A DNA stretch of 64,000 nucleotides from Oceanicoccus sagamiensis (lineage in GTDB: Bacteria > Pseudomonadota > Gammaproteobacteria > Pseudomonadales > Dasaniaceae). Shown here piece after piece: positions 28,268-37,502 of the stretch. Each line of letters opens with the position of its first letter. Position 1 is the stretch's first letter. The position numbers were made by a program, and so were the translations under genes. The notes below the pieces were generated by a model. It did no database searches, was not told the origin of the DNA, and saw nothing but the letters and a program-made list of their open reading frames with translations. Location of the stretch: positions 620,001 to 684,000 of the forward strand of contig NZ_CP019343.1 of the NCBI RefSeq assembly GCF_002117105.1, written 5' to 3'.

Positions 28268-29578
28268 ATGAAAATTATGACTGACGGCGTTCGCATTGGC
28301 CCCATCACACTGAATAACGGCATTACCAAGCGCAATGCCCTTACGTTCTTCTATGCGTCATTTTTTACCGTGGGTATTATTAGCTTTATGAGTTTTATGC
28401 AGCCCTATGTGCTGACAGAAAATCTCAATATCCCCGCTGATGAGCAAGGCGCTTCCACCAGTATTCTGGCCTTTACCTATGAACTGGTCATGCTGTTATT
28501 AATCGCTCCCTTTGGCGCACTGGCCGATAAAATTGGCCGCCGCCCAATTTATTGTCTGGGTTTTTTATGGGTTGGTGTCTCACTGGTTATTTTTCCTCTG
28601 GCTGAAACCATGACCCAATTGGTGATGGGACGTATGTTTTTTGCCGTCGGTGCGGCGGCGGTAACCAGTATGATGGCAACTGTACTGGCCGATTATCCGC
28701 AGGAGCGCTCGCGTGGCTTTATGGTAGCGATGTCGGGTATTGCCAATGGTCTCGGTGCGGTGACACTGGTGATTGGTATGTCGCAACTACCCGCACTGTT
28801 TAAATCCATGGGCTACTCCACGTTAATGTCTGGTCGTTTTACATATGCTATAGCAGCCTGCCTCTGTGTCGTTACCACAATCATTGTGTTCCGGGGGCTC
28901 TCAACACTTAAGCCCTCTGATGGTAAAAAAGATAAAGAAGATATTCGCCAGTTATTAAAAGAAGGCTTACAGGAAGCCCGTAAAAATCCCCGTATTGCCG
29001 TCGCCTGTATCGAAGCGTTTATCGCCCGCGGTGATCTGATGGTCGTCTCAGTATTCTTTAGTCTTTGGGCTAATCAGGCGGGTTTAGCACAGGGTATGGA
29101 TTTGGAAACCGCGATTAAAACCGCCGGTAGTTTTCTGATTATTATTCAGTTAACCAGTTTGGTCTGGGCACCGATCTGGGGAATTATTCTGGACAGGGTG
29201 GATCGACTAACGGCGGTTGTGATCGCCATGTTTTTGGCAACGATTGGTTATTTATGGGTAGGCTTTTCCCCCAGCCCGATTGTCGCTGCCTTTATCCCCG
29301 CAGCCATTATGTTAGGTATTGGTGAATTTAGCGCCATCCTTGCAGGCATTACTCTGGTAGGGCAAGAAGCACCTAAAGAAATTCGCGGCTCGGTGGTAGG
29401 TTTATTTAACTTCTGTGGCTCGTTTGGTATTTTATGTATTTCTCTGGTGGGTGGTTATGTCTATGACGCTTGGCGCCCCGGCGCACCTTTTATTGTGGTG
29501 GGTATGATTAACGCTATCATTCTGGTAATCGCTCTTACCGTTCGCCTAAAAGTAGGTTACCGGCCGCCGGTAAAATAA
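28268..29578 (+). CDS. MFS transporter
   Basis: A 436-residue, 12-helix major facilitator. Signature after helix 2: GALADKIGRRPIY; the helix 4-5 region has SRGFMVAMSGIANGLG. A charged central loop (SDGKKDKEDIRQLLKEGLQ) splits the two halves. As last gene of the rightward catabolic operon it probably imports the substrate or exports an intermediate across the inner membrane. The start could be ATG 28268 or ATG 28277; I keep the first. The gene is preceded by a hairpin-forming repeat (28165-28241), which may lower or stabilise its expression relative to upstream genes. Confidence 0.85.
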   Translation: MKIMTDGVRIGPITLNNGITKRNALTFFYASFFTVGIISFMSFMQPYVLTENLNIPADEQGASTSILAFTYELVMLLLIAPFGALADKIGRRPIYCLGFLWVGVSLVIFPLAETMTQLVMGRMFFAVGAAAVTSMMATVLADYPQERSRGFMVAMSGIANGLGAVTLVIGMSQLPALFKSMGYSTLMSGRFTYAIAACLCVVTTIIVFRGLSTLKPSDGKKDKEDIRQLLKEGLQEARKNPRIAVACIEAFIARGDLMVVSVFFSLWANQAGLAQGMDLETAIKTAGSFLIIIQLTSLVWAPIWGIILDRVDRLTAVVIAMFLATIGYLWVGFSPSPIVAAFIPAAIMLGIGEFSAILAGITLVGQEAPKEIRGSVVGLFNFCGSFGILCISLVGGYVYDAWRPGAPFIVVGMINAIILVIALTVRLKVGYRPPVK

Positions 29579-29590
29579 GGCGTCGAAGTC

Positions 29591-31600
29591 TTAGCCCGAA
29601 GGGTAATCAGCCAATGCCTCAGCCAGCTTATTACTCAGCGGCTCAAGATCGGCAGAAAAGTGCTGCCACTGCTCAAGCCCACTTCGATACACAGGCTGCC
29701 TGACCTGTTCTGAACTGGCTGTTCTAACGGAACGTTTGGTTTCGTGAAAGGATAAACAGGCCGCTTCAAAAGGCAGGCCGCAAAAATCCAGCAAACGCCT
29801 AACCTGCCCTTCCAAATCCTCCACTACCTCTTCATATTGCATACGTAATACTTGCCCCGGCAAGACCTGGTCCCAATGCGCCATCAAAGCGACATAGTCT
29901 TTATAGTATTGCGCCATATCCTCAAGGCTATAGCTAAACTCCTGCCCCTCAGCAAATAGCTGCTTATAGTTACTAAAGCAACAGGCCATGGGGTGGCGGC
30001 GAGTATCGATAATTTTGGCATTGGGTAATATCAGTTTGATTAGGCCAATATGGCGAAAGTTATTCGGCATTTTATCGATAAAAAACGGTGCGCCTTTGCG
30101 GTGAATCGCAGTATCTTTAATAAACTGTTCGCCCATGCTGTGCAGCTCATCCGCGGTTAGGTCTTCCAGTATCTGCGGATAGGGTTTGCTATCGTCCCCC
30201 TTACCCTGACGACGAAGTTTTTGCGCCATCGCCAAAATATTGGGTAGTTCAAGCGTGCCATCCACTTGGCTATGGGAAGAAAGTATTTGTTCTAACATGG
30301 TGGAACCGGACCGGGGCAAACCCAAAATAAAGATCGGGTCTGCTGCATTATGGCCCTGCCCTTGATGGGCAGCAAAAAAATCCGTGCTACAAACATCGCG
30401 CTGAGCCATTAATTCTTCAGTCATTTTATCAGCATCGTAACCACTACTATTGCGCTTTAACTCGTTACCCAATTGGTAGTACTTAAAAGATTGACGGTAG
30501 TCTTTATTGTCTTCATAGGCTTTGCCCAAGGCAAAATATAAATAAGCCCGTTCCATCAGAGAGTGCTCTGGATTCCCTTCTTGCGCCAGCATCCGGCTGA
30601 TTTCTTGCTCAGTAAATTGATAAGTTTTTAAATTGGCTAAAGAGTAATAGGCTTCACCATGCTGGGGCCGGGTAGTAATAGCCGTGTTATAAGCATCAAC
30701 CGCCTGCTGATAGCGTCCCATGGTTTTTAAGGCATGCCCTTTTGAGGTCAGGGTAATGGGGTCATTGGGTAGCTTGGCCAAGACGCGATCAAAATAGGTC
30801 AGCGCCTGATCATAGTCACCGGTTTGCATTAATTCGATCGCGTAGATCGATTGGAACTGGGGGTTTTCAGGGGCTTGCTGTAATAAGGTACTGGCTTCTT
30901 CCAGAGCCTTGCCAAAACGCTGTCGTTTTCTTAGCACCTGAATATAATCAGTGCGAACTTTGGCATTGGCCGGCTCGAATAGCACAGCGCTTTCCAATAA
31001 AAATTCTGCTTCATCCATCGCCCCTAAACGCTGACCGATATCCGCTAACAGGCGCATAGCCTCAACATGACGGGGCGCAGACTGTAAAAATTTGCGGCAA
31101 AGGTTTTCAGCTTTAAGAATTTTCCCCTGGGCTAACAAATCTTTTGCGGCAATCAAATGCTTGGGACTGGCTTGCAACTGCGCCAATTCCGCCTGAGCCT
31201 GAGACGCGGCTTGAGGCTTGCCCAAAGCCGTAAAAAGATCAACCTGCGCCTGCCAACTGGCAATCAGTGCCGGGTTATTTTTGCAGGCTCGCACAAAGGC
31301 CTGCACCGCTTGCTCTGGCTGCTGCCGGGCCATAAGCAAGTGCCCCTGCTCCTGATGGGCACGGCCATGGTCAGGGGCAAGCTGAATCAGCTGGCTTAAT
31401 GTCGCTGCCGCCTGCTCATAGTGTTTTTGATAGCGATAACACACCGCCGCCATATATAAGGCATCAATATCCTTTGGCTGCTTGTCAAGATGCGCTAATA
31501 GCTGGGCCAGCGCCTGATCAAATTGCTGACTCGCCATTAACTGCTGGATGGCCGCCCCATCAATTGATGCTGGCGGGCTTGTTTTTTCTTGCTCTGTCAC
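29591..31600 (-). CDS. TPR-sulfotransferase fusion
   Basis: A 669-residue protein. The N-terminal 400 residues are tetratricopeptide repeats (for example DALYMAAVCYRYQKHYEQAA, PITLTSKGHALKTMGRYQQA). The C-terminal 260 form a sulfotransferase domain with the PAPS 5'-phosphosulfate loop in FILGLPRSGSTMLEQILSS and a downstream RHPMACCFSNYK region that fits the 3'-phosphate-binding site. This architecture is common in marine gammaproteobacteria; the acceptor is unknown (protein, glycan or small molecule). No signal peptide, so cytosolic. It runs toward the catabolic operon's end and lies 82 bp after the TonB-receptor gene on the same strand, with a terminator between them. Confidence 0.88.
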   Translation of the reverse strand: MTEQEKTSPPASIDGAAIQQLMASQQFDQALAQLLAHLDKQPKDIDALYMAAVCYRYQKHYEQAAATLSQLIQLAPDHGRAHQEQGHLLMARQQPEQAVQAFVRACKNNPALIASWQAQVDLFTALGKPQAASQAQAELAQLQASPKHLIAAKDLLAQGKILKAENLCRKFLQSAPRHVEAMRLLADIGQRLGAMDEAEFLLESAVLFEPANAKVRTDYIQVLRKRQRFGKALEEASTLLQQAPENPQFQSIYAIELMQTGDYDQALTYFDRVLAKLPNDPITLTSKGHALKTMGRYQQAVDAYNTAITTRPQHGEAYYSLANLKTYQFTEQEISRMLAQEGNPEHSLMERAYLYFALGKAYEDNKDYRQSFKYYQLGNELKRNSSGYDADKMTEELMAQRDVCSTDFFAAHQGQGHNAADPIFILGLPRSGSTMLEQILSSHSQVDGTLELPNILAMAQKLRRQGKGDDSKPYPQILEDLTADELHSMGEQFIKDTAIHRKGAPFFIDKMPNNFRHIGLIKLILPNAKIIDTRRHPMACCFSNYKQLFAEGQEFSYSLEDMAQYYKDYVALMAHWDQVLPGQVLRMQYEEVVEDLEGQVRRLLDFCGLPFEAACLSFHETKRSVRTASSEQVRQPVYRSGLEQWQHFSADLEPLSNKLAEALADYPSG

Positions 31601-31617
31601 GCTGCTCTCTCTGAAAT

Positions 31618-31645
31618 GAAAAACGCCCCATGCGGAGCGTTTTAG
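31618..31645 (-). terminator. Intrinsic terminator after the TonB-receptor gene
   Basis: Stem AAAACGC (31620-31626) pairs with GCGTTTT (31637-31643). On the minus strand the stem is followed by a T-run. It lies just past the 3' end of the receptor gene and separates it from the sulfotransferase gene. Confidence 0.75.
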
Positions 31646-31682
31646 TTAGCACTAATGTAGTTTACCGTAAACGGTAAACGGA

Positions 31683-34145
31683 TTAGAAGTTATAAGAGAA
31701 CCTGACACCACCGGTCATAGGCCGCGAGACGGTAATACGTTCGCGGTCATAGTTGAAGTTGCCAGACACTTCAGCCTGCTCGTCGGTCAGGTTATCGATA
31801 TATAACTCCGCGGTCCATTGGTCGTTAGAAACACCGGCAGTCACACCTACCATCACCCAGCTATCTAACTGCATGCGGTTGATGGTGATAATATCGGTAT
31901 AAGACTCATCGGAGTAAGACAGATGCGGCATCACATGTGCCGTATTGCCATTAGCCAGAGTCCACTCATAACGAGCCTGGAGGTTAGCCTGTAATTCAGG
32001 GGCAAAAGCCAGTTCATCCCCTTTATTCACATCACCGGTAGGAATTAACACATCGGTAATTTCGGTATCCAGAATCGAGAAGCCACCACTGACGATAAGA
32101 CCTTCAATGGATTGCGGCTGCCAGGTAACGTCACCTTCCATACCGACCACTTCTGCATCCGCGGCATTTTCCGTGAAGAACAGGTTGGCAATACTGGGAT
32201 CAAAGATACCCGTTTGCATACGCTCAATTTCAACCATAAAGATGCTACCGTTAAAGCGCAGCGAGCCGTCTAACAGGTCAGTTTTCCAACCAAACTCATA
32301 GTTGGTAACTTCATCGGTTTCAATGGTAAACGGTACGGTATAACCGGCACCATTGCTGGCACCCCCGGGACGGTTAAGCAAGCCCGGGCGGAAACCTTCA
32401 GACCACAGCACGTAGAACAACAGGTCATCGCTTGGGGTCCAGGTAAAGCTAACCTTGCCAATCACGCCTTCATCATTTGCGGTATCGGTAAATAGCTCAT
32501 CCAGGTTATTACCCGCATTATTATCAACGGTGGCACCAAAGTTACCGAAGGAACCGGCGGCACTACCTTTAAGGTCGACTTCAACATCGTACCAGCGCGC
32601 ACCAATGGTGGTAGAAAACTGATCGGAGATATCAAAGCTTAACTCACCAAATGCGGCCAACTGCTCATCGGTACGCAGTACATCATTGCGGAACACCACA
32701 CCTTCTGGCCACTGGCCTTTATATTTGGTCGACGCTCCCTGCGCGGAAAAATTAGGGCCAAAGCCTACGGAAACACCATCAGCGGCAATAGCACTGTTAG
32801 AACCGGGGTAAGTAAAGGAGTTAACTTCCCTTAGCTCAAGGTCACTGTAGAAGGCACCAAAGGTAGCGCGCAGTCGTGCACTTGAGTCGGTAGAGAAACG
32901 AATCTCGTGGGTTTGCACTTCGGTTTCTGTTTCACTTTTTACAAACAGATTAGGTGCCTGACAGGTGCCCGACGGATCTGCACCACCAGGGTAAGAGACC
33001 GAGTAATCACAAATATAATAAGGGATATACTGGCCAACAAATAAGTAGTCGGTGTAATCGACAAACTGGTCGGTATCACGGTCGGTAAAGGCACCGGTAT
33101 AAACCGCTTCCAGTTCCGCAATCCGGCCCTGCAAGGTCCAGCTAAAGTTCTCGAAAGAATCTTCCATGCTATCTCTTTCATAGCGCTGGATTTCATAATC
33201 ATCAAGATCAGGGTCAACAAAGAATACGCCTTCTGCATCCAGAGTCTGCTGCGCTGCACCGACGAGTAAATTCCAATCTTCATTAATATCCCACAGGGCG
33301 CTAAAGCGGCTACCGGCATAGGTCGCTTCGTTAAAATCATCTTCTGTGCGAGCACCGTTATCGGCCTTCAGAAAGTTAACATTGCTCAAGTCAGCTGTAG
33401 ATTGAAAGCCAGCACGTAAACCACTGACGGGAACGCCATTGGCTCTAACAGTACCTTCAGGTCTAAAGCGTGCACTGGACGAAGCATCAACGGTACCCGC
33501 CACATTATCAATATAACCGCCCTGGTTATCGACATAGCCTACCGCGCGAACGGTGAGGTTATCAGTGACCGGGAAGTTAACGACACCTTCGGCATTATTG
33601 CTGGGCTCGCCACCTTTGGTATAGGCGGTGCCAAATTTTAATTTACCGCCAAAACCGGAAGGGTCCGGCTTATTAGTAATCAGGCGGATAGTACCGGCCT
33701 GAGAACTGGCACCATAGAGCGTACCCTGTGGGCCAGCTAATACTTCTACTCGCGCCATATCAGCGGTGTAGACATCCAGGTTACGGCCGGGCTGTGACAG
33801 CGGCTGCTCATCCAGATACAGCGCGACGTTAGGGGATAGACCCGCTACACCCGCCGTGGTCAGGTTGGGTGTAGTAGAGGCGATACCGCGAATATAGATC
33901 GTATTTTGGCCTGGGCCACCACCACCGGCGGTAACACCGGGCAGCTGAATCAGGTAGTCAGAAAAGTTGGCAACCCCCATTTGCTCAAGGGATTCCTCCC
34001 CCAGGGCGGTCACTGTCACCGGGATATCCTGGGTGCTGGCAGAACGCTTGGTAGCGGTAACCATCACTTCTTCGATTTGCGCAATCGATGGCGTGCTTAT
34101 GCTGGCTGCAACGATGGCGCCAGCCAGTACTTTACGTTGAAACAT
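31683..34145 (-). CDS. TonB-dependent outer-membrane receptor
   Basis: An 820-residue receptor. A signal peptide ends near STPSIAQ and is followed by a TonB-box-like segment (IEEVMVTATKR). The plug has IPVTVTALGEESLEQ, TIYIRGIAS and VEVLAGPQGTLYGASSQAG, and the long barrel ends in aromatic residues (VRFSYNF). The plug type belongs to the large group often annotated as Fe-pigment or polycyclic-substrate receptors, so both iron chelates and bulky organic substrates are possible. Given the catabolic island beyond the sulfotransferase, uptake of its hydrophobic substrate is an attractive but unproven role. It is transcribed alone, divergent from the BCCT gene across 273 bp. Confidence 0.92.
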   Translation of the reverse strand: MFQRKVLAGAIVAASISTPSIAQIEEVMVTATKRSASTQDIPVTVTALGEESLEQMGVANFSDYLIQLPGVTAGGGGPGQNTIYIRGIASTTPNLTTAGVAGLSPNVALYLDEQPLSQPGRNLDVYTADMARVEVLAGPQGTLYGASSQAGTIRLITNKPDPSGFGGKLKFGTAYTKGGEPSNNAEGVVNFPVTDNLTVRAVGYVDNQGGYIDNVAGTVDASSSARFRPEGTVRANGVPVSGLRAGFQSTADLSNVNFLKADNGARTEDDFNEATYAGSRFSALWDINEDWNLLVGAAQQTLDAEGVFFVDPDLDDYEIQRYERDSMEDSFENFSWTLQGRIAELEAVYTGAFTDRDTDQFVDYTDYLFVGQYIPYYICDYSVSYPGGADPSGTCQAPNLFVKSETETEVQTHEIRFSTDSSARLRATFGAFYSDLELREVNSFTYPGSNSAIAADGVSVGFGPNFSAQGASTKYKGQWPEGVVFRNDVLRTDEQLAAFGELSFDISDQFSTTIGARWYDVEVDLKGSAAGSFGNFGATVDNNAGNNLDELFTDTANDEGVIGKVSFTWTPSDDLLFYVLWSEGFRPGLLNRPGGASNGAGYTVPFTIETDEVTNYEFGWKTDLLDGSLRFNGSIFMVEIERMQTGIFDPSIANLFFTENAADAEVVGMEGDVTWQPQSIEGLIVSGGFSILDTEITDVLIPTGDVNKGDELAFAPELQANLQARYEWTLANGNTAHVMPHLSYSDESYTDIITINRMQLDSWVMVGVTAGVSNDQWTAELYIDNLTDEQAEVSGNFNYDRERITVSRPMTGGVRFSYNF

Positions 34146-34418
34146 TGTCTCCCCTTGTCTGTCACCAGATTTAATTAGATTTAATTATTGTATCGGTGTG
34201 CCATTGGCTTATTATTTTTATAGCACTTATAATATTTAGAACACTAACTATTTTATTCCGACAAGCACACTAATAACAAGGCCAAGCCACTAAAATAGGC
34301 ACTTTAATTCGGAAGCAAGCACCACATATATTAAGAACTCTAAACAAATAGCCCATTAACGGGCTATTAAAGCCACCAAATTCCATAGACATCTAAATAA
34401 TATCCCCACCGAGGCATT

Positions 34419-36005
34419 ATGCAGCAGAAAAACAGCGGCACTCAGCACTACCCCATCGATTACGAAGTGGGCCAGGATAATGTGGAAATTATGGGCATGG
34501 ATATCCATAACCCGGTGTTCTTTCTTAGCTCGCTGCTGATTATTTTGTTTGTCACCGGCACGATTATTTACCCGGAAGGGGCCAATACCCTGCTCAATGA
34601 TGTTAAAGCCTGGTGCCTGACTAACTTTGACTGGTTTTTAATGGGCTCCGCCAATTTTCTATTGCTGTTTTGTATTGGTCTGGCTGCCTCCCCCTTTGGT
34701 CGTATTCGACTGGGTGGCGCCAAAGCTCAACCGGACTTCTCGCGGATGTCCTGGTTCTCTATGTTATTTGCCGCCGGTATGGGTATAGGACTGATGTTTT
34801 GGGGCGTGGCCGAACCGATGGCCTATTTTAGTGGCTGGGGCGGCACCCCCTTTGCGGTTGAGGCTTTTAGTGATGATGCCGCGGCACTGGCCATACCGGC
34901 AACGCTCTATCACTGGGGCTTTCACGCCTGGTCTATTTATGCGGTGGTGGGCCTGGCGCTGGCCTTTTTCTATTACAACAAGGGTATGCCCCTAACCATT
35001 CGCTCGGTGTTTTATCCTTTATTTGGTGACCGGGTCTGGGGCTGGTTAGGCCATGGCATTGATATCCTGGCAGTACTGGCAACTATTTTTGGCCTTGCCA
35101 CCTCTCTCGGGCTTGGCGCATCACAAGTCTCGGCCGGGCTAAATTTTCTATTTGGTATTCCCGACCAATTGAATACCAAAATCGGTATTGTTATTGGCGT
35201 CACCTTTATCGCGGTTATTTCTGTGTTCCGTGGTTTAGAGGGGGGGGTCAAAGTACTTAGCAATATCAATATGCTGGTGGCCTTCCTGCTGTTTTTGTTT
35301 GTTTTTTTTGCAGGCCCAACGCAAGCCATAGTTAACGGCATTCTGGCAACAACCGGGACTTATATTGCTCAGCTAATCCCCTTAAGTCTTTGGAGCGATC
35401 GCCCCGACACCCAATGGATGCAGGACTGGACAGTATTTTACTGGGCCTGGTGGGTTAGTTGGTCACCATTTGTCGGTATGTTTATCGCCCGTATCTCAAA
35501 GGGCCGCACCCTGCGGGAATTTATTATTGCCGTACTACTAGTCCCTGTAGTGGTAACGCTGTTATGGATGAGCACCTTTGGTGTTAGCGCACTGGTGCAA
35601 GCGCAAAATGGTATTGGTGAACTGGCCAATGGCCTAAGCTCTCCAAGCCTTGCGACCTTTCAAATGCTGCAACAACTTCCCCTGGCGCAACTCACCACTG
35701 GCTTAGGAATTATGTTAGTGATGGTATTTTTTGTAACCTCCTCTGACTCTGGCTCTCTGGTCATCGATAGTATTACCGCAGGCGGCAAACTGGATGCACC
35801 AATACCGCAGCGTATCTTTTGGGCGGTGATGGGCGGACTGATTGCTGGAACTTTATTATTTGGTGGCGGCAAAGCAGCACTCAGCGCACTGCAAGCGGGA
35901 GCTATTGCTACCGGCCTACCCTTTACTCTAGTGCTATTAACCATGTGCGGTAGCTTGATTATTGGCTTAAGCAAGGAACGCTCGCACCTGCCCAAGACCC
36001 ACTGA
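34419..36005 (+). CDS. BCCT-family transporter
   Basis: A 528-residue, 12-helix transporter of the betaine/carnitine/choline family. Family marks: GMGIGLMFWGVAEP in helix 3-4, the tryptophan-rich signature TVFYWAWWVSWSPFVGMF in helix 8 with FIARISKGRT after it, and SSDSGS in helix 10. It imports a quaternary ammonium or related zwitterion by cation symport. The C-terminus is short, without the long osmosensing tail of BetP, so substrate supply more than osmotic control is likely. A MarR regulator follows 66 bp downstream on the same strand. Confidence 0.92.
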   Translation: MQQKNSGTQHYPIDYEVGQDNVEIMGMDIHNPVFFLSSLLIILFVTGTIIYPEGANTLLNDVKAWCLTNFDWFLMGSANFLLLFCIGLAASPFGRIRLGGAKAQPDFSRMSWFSMLFAAGMGIGLMFWGVAEPMAYFSGWGGTPFAVEAFSDDAAALAIPATLYHWGFHAWSIYAVVGLALAFFYYNKGMPLTIRSVFYPLFGDRVWGWLGHGIDILAVLATIFGLATSLGLGASQVSAGLNFLFGIPDQLNTKIGIVIGVTFIAVISVFRGLEGGVKVLSNINMLVAFLLFLFVFFAGPTQAIVNGILATTGTYIAQLIPLSLWSDRPDTQWMQDWTVFYWAWWVSWSPFVGMFIARISKGRTLREFIIAVLLVPVVVTLLWMSTFGVSALVQAQNGIGELANGLSSPSLATFQMLQQLPLAQLTTGLGIMLVMVFFVTSSDSGSLVIDSITAGGKLDAPIPQRIFWAVMGGLIAGTLLFGGGKAALSALQAGAIATGLPFTLVLLTMCGSLIIGLSKERSHLPKTH

Positions 36006-36070
36006 GTACTGGCAAAGCTCGGGTTTTTATTGAATAATCGCGCAAAATCGATTCACTCAGGAGTCTCGCC

Positions 36071-36592
36071 TTGGACCGCATTGATGAAGTGCTTATTTCC
36101 CTGCGTCGTATTATTCGCGCCACGGATATGCATTCAAAATATCTGGCCAAAACTACCGGCCTCACCTCGCCGCAGGTTTTACTGTTGCAAACTATCCGCA
36201 ATAAAGGCCAGGTTACCATTGGTGAACTTGCCAATGAGATGAGCCTTAGCGCGGCAACTATTACCACCATTCTTGACCGACTTGAAAAACGCGAACTGGT
36301 TTATCGCGAGCGCTCCACGGAAGATAAGCGAAAAGTTCATGCCTACTTAACCGATGCTGCCACCGAGGTGCTAAAAACATCACCCACACCGCTGCAAGAA
36401 CAATTTACCAAACAGTTTTCAGATTTACATGACTGGGAACAAATGATGATTATTGCGTCACTGCAACGGGTTGGTCAGATGATGAACGCCCAACATCTGG
36501 ATGCCTCCCCGGTATTGGATATCGGCACCCTGGACCGGCAAGGGGCAGGTGCCCATAAAAACGAAGCCTACCCAACACCCAACGAAGAATAG
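36071..36592 (+). CDS. MarR-family transcriptional regulator
   Basis: A 173-residue winged-helix regulator: dimerisation helices, recognition region (TIGELANEMSLSAATITTIL) and the wing (RERSTEDKRKVHAYLT). I accept TTG 36071 as start because it is preceded by AGGAG at the right spacing (caggagtctcgcc) and gives the complete N-terminal helix. The C-terminal extension after residue 140 is unusual for MarR and unassigned. Adjacent to the BCCT gene and in the same direction, it probably controls that transporter in response to an osmolyte or its breakdown product. Confidence 0.85.
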   Translation: MDRIDEVLISLRRIIRATDMHSKYLAKTTGLTSPQVLLLQTIRNKGQVTIGELANEMSLSAATITTILDRLEKRELVYRERSTEDKRKVHAYLTDAATEVLKTSPTPLQEQFTKQFSDLHDWEQMMIIASLQRVGQMMNAQHLDASPVLDIGTLDRQGAGAHKNEAYPTPNEE

Positions 36593-36610
36593 CTTAGATA
36601 AGCCTTATGA

Positions 36611-37099
36611 TTATTGGCTCATTGAGAGCCTCGAATCTTTGATTTCATAAATGGCATCATCGGGCTCTACCGGGGTTAAGAATAAGAGATGATCCATACC
36701 CGGCTTACCTAAGACATTACTTTTGGGATCATAACGCACCATCAAACGATAGAAATTATGCGTGCCCGGCTTTACCTTTAAGCTGCGTTTAATATCCCGA
36801 AATGACCAGTCTGCGTTTTCCGTTAGCCCGGTAATACGAATCGGGTATTCGCCTGCCGGTAGCACCACAAACTGATAACCATCAGCATCCAATATTCCTA
36901 AAGAAACCCCATCAATAAAAACCTCAGGCGATTCCAGCGCCTTGCCATTTAAGCCAATATTGGGCCGGTAAATATAAATAGCCCCAGTACCCTGAGCCAA
37001 TTTTTCCTCTTTATAATAGCTGCCAGTGGCCTGGCATCCCCAAAGTATGGCAGCAACGCTGAACAGCAAAAACAAGCTTCGGATGATTTTCATAACCAA
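36611..37099 (-). CDS. DUF2846-type lipoprotein
   Basis: A 162-residue lipoprotein: signal peptide with lipobox LWGC, then the DUF2846 pattern (GTGAIYIYRPNIG, VFIDGVSLGIL, FVVLPAGEYPI). The family consists of small beta-sandwich envelope lipoproteins of unknown function. The in-frame ATG at 37093 is an alternative start. It abuts the CMD gene with no gap (its first base follows that stop), so the two are in one transcript, though no functional link is apparent. Confidence 0.75.
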   Translation of the reverse strand: MVMKIIRSLFLLFSVAAILWGCQATGSYYKEEKLAQGTGAIYIYRPNIGLNGKALESPEVFIDGVSLGILDADGYQFVVLPAGEYPIRITGLTENADWSFRDIKRSLKVKPGTHNFYRLMVRYDPKSNVLGKPGMDHLLFLTPVEPDDAIYEIKDSRLSMSQ

Positions 37100-37477
37100 C
37101 TACTCCTGGTAACTATCAATAACATCTCTTGCCACCCGCATAGCTGCCAAAGCGGCCGGATAGCCGCAATAGGCTGCTGAGTGCATAATAATTTCGCGAA
37201 TTTCTTCGGGGCTAACCCCATTATTTAGCGCCCCGCGTAAATGCCCTTTTAACTCACCGTGCGCCTGCAAGGCAATTAGCATCGACACGGTAACTATACT
37301 GCGGGTTTTATGCTCTAAACCATCCCGCGTCCAAACACCGCCCCAGACATGCTCCATAGCAGCATCTTGCAGTGGCCGATCAAAGTCAGTGGCATTACCC
37401 AAAGAGGCATCGACATGCTTAGTCCCCATCACTTTGCGGCGAATGTCTTCACCGATGGTTAAATCTTCAATACTCAT
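37100..37477 (-). CDS. Carboxymuconolactone decarboxylase-family protein
   Basis: A 125-residue CMD/AhpD-fold protein: HVWGGVWTRDGLEHKTRSIV and GHLRGALNNGVSPEEIREII are the PcaC-type signature. True PcaC decarboxylates 4-carboxymuconolactone in protocatechuate breakdown, but no other pca ring-cleavage gene is here, so a wider role (relative or carbon-acid decarboxylation) is equally possible. No CxxC motif is present, so AhpD-type peroxidase activity is unlikely. It follows the LysR gene by 25 bp on the same strand. Confidence 0.8.
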   Translation of the reverse strand: MSIEDLTIGEDIRRKVMGTKHVDASLGNATDFDRPLQDAAMEHVWGGVWTRDGLEHKTRSIVTVSMLIALQAHGELKGHLRGALNNGVSPEEIREIIMHSAAYCGYPAALAAMRVARDVIDSYQE

Positions 37478-37502
37478 ACAAGCTCCAGATTAAATAAGAT
37501 AG

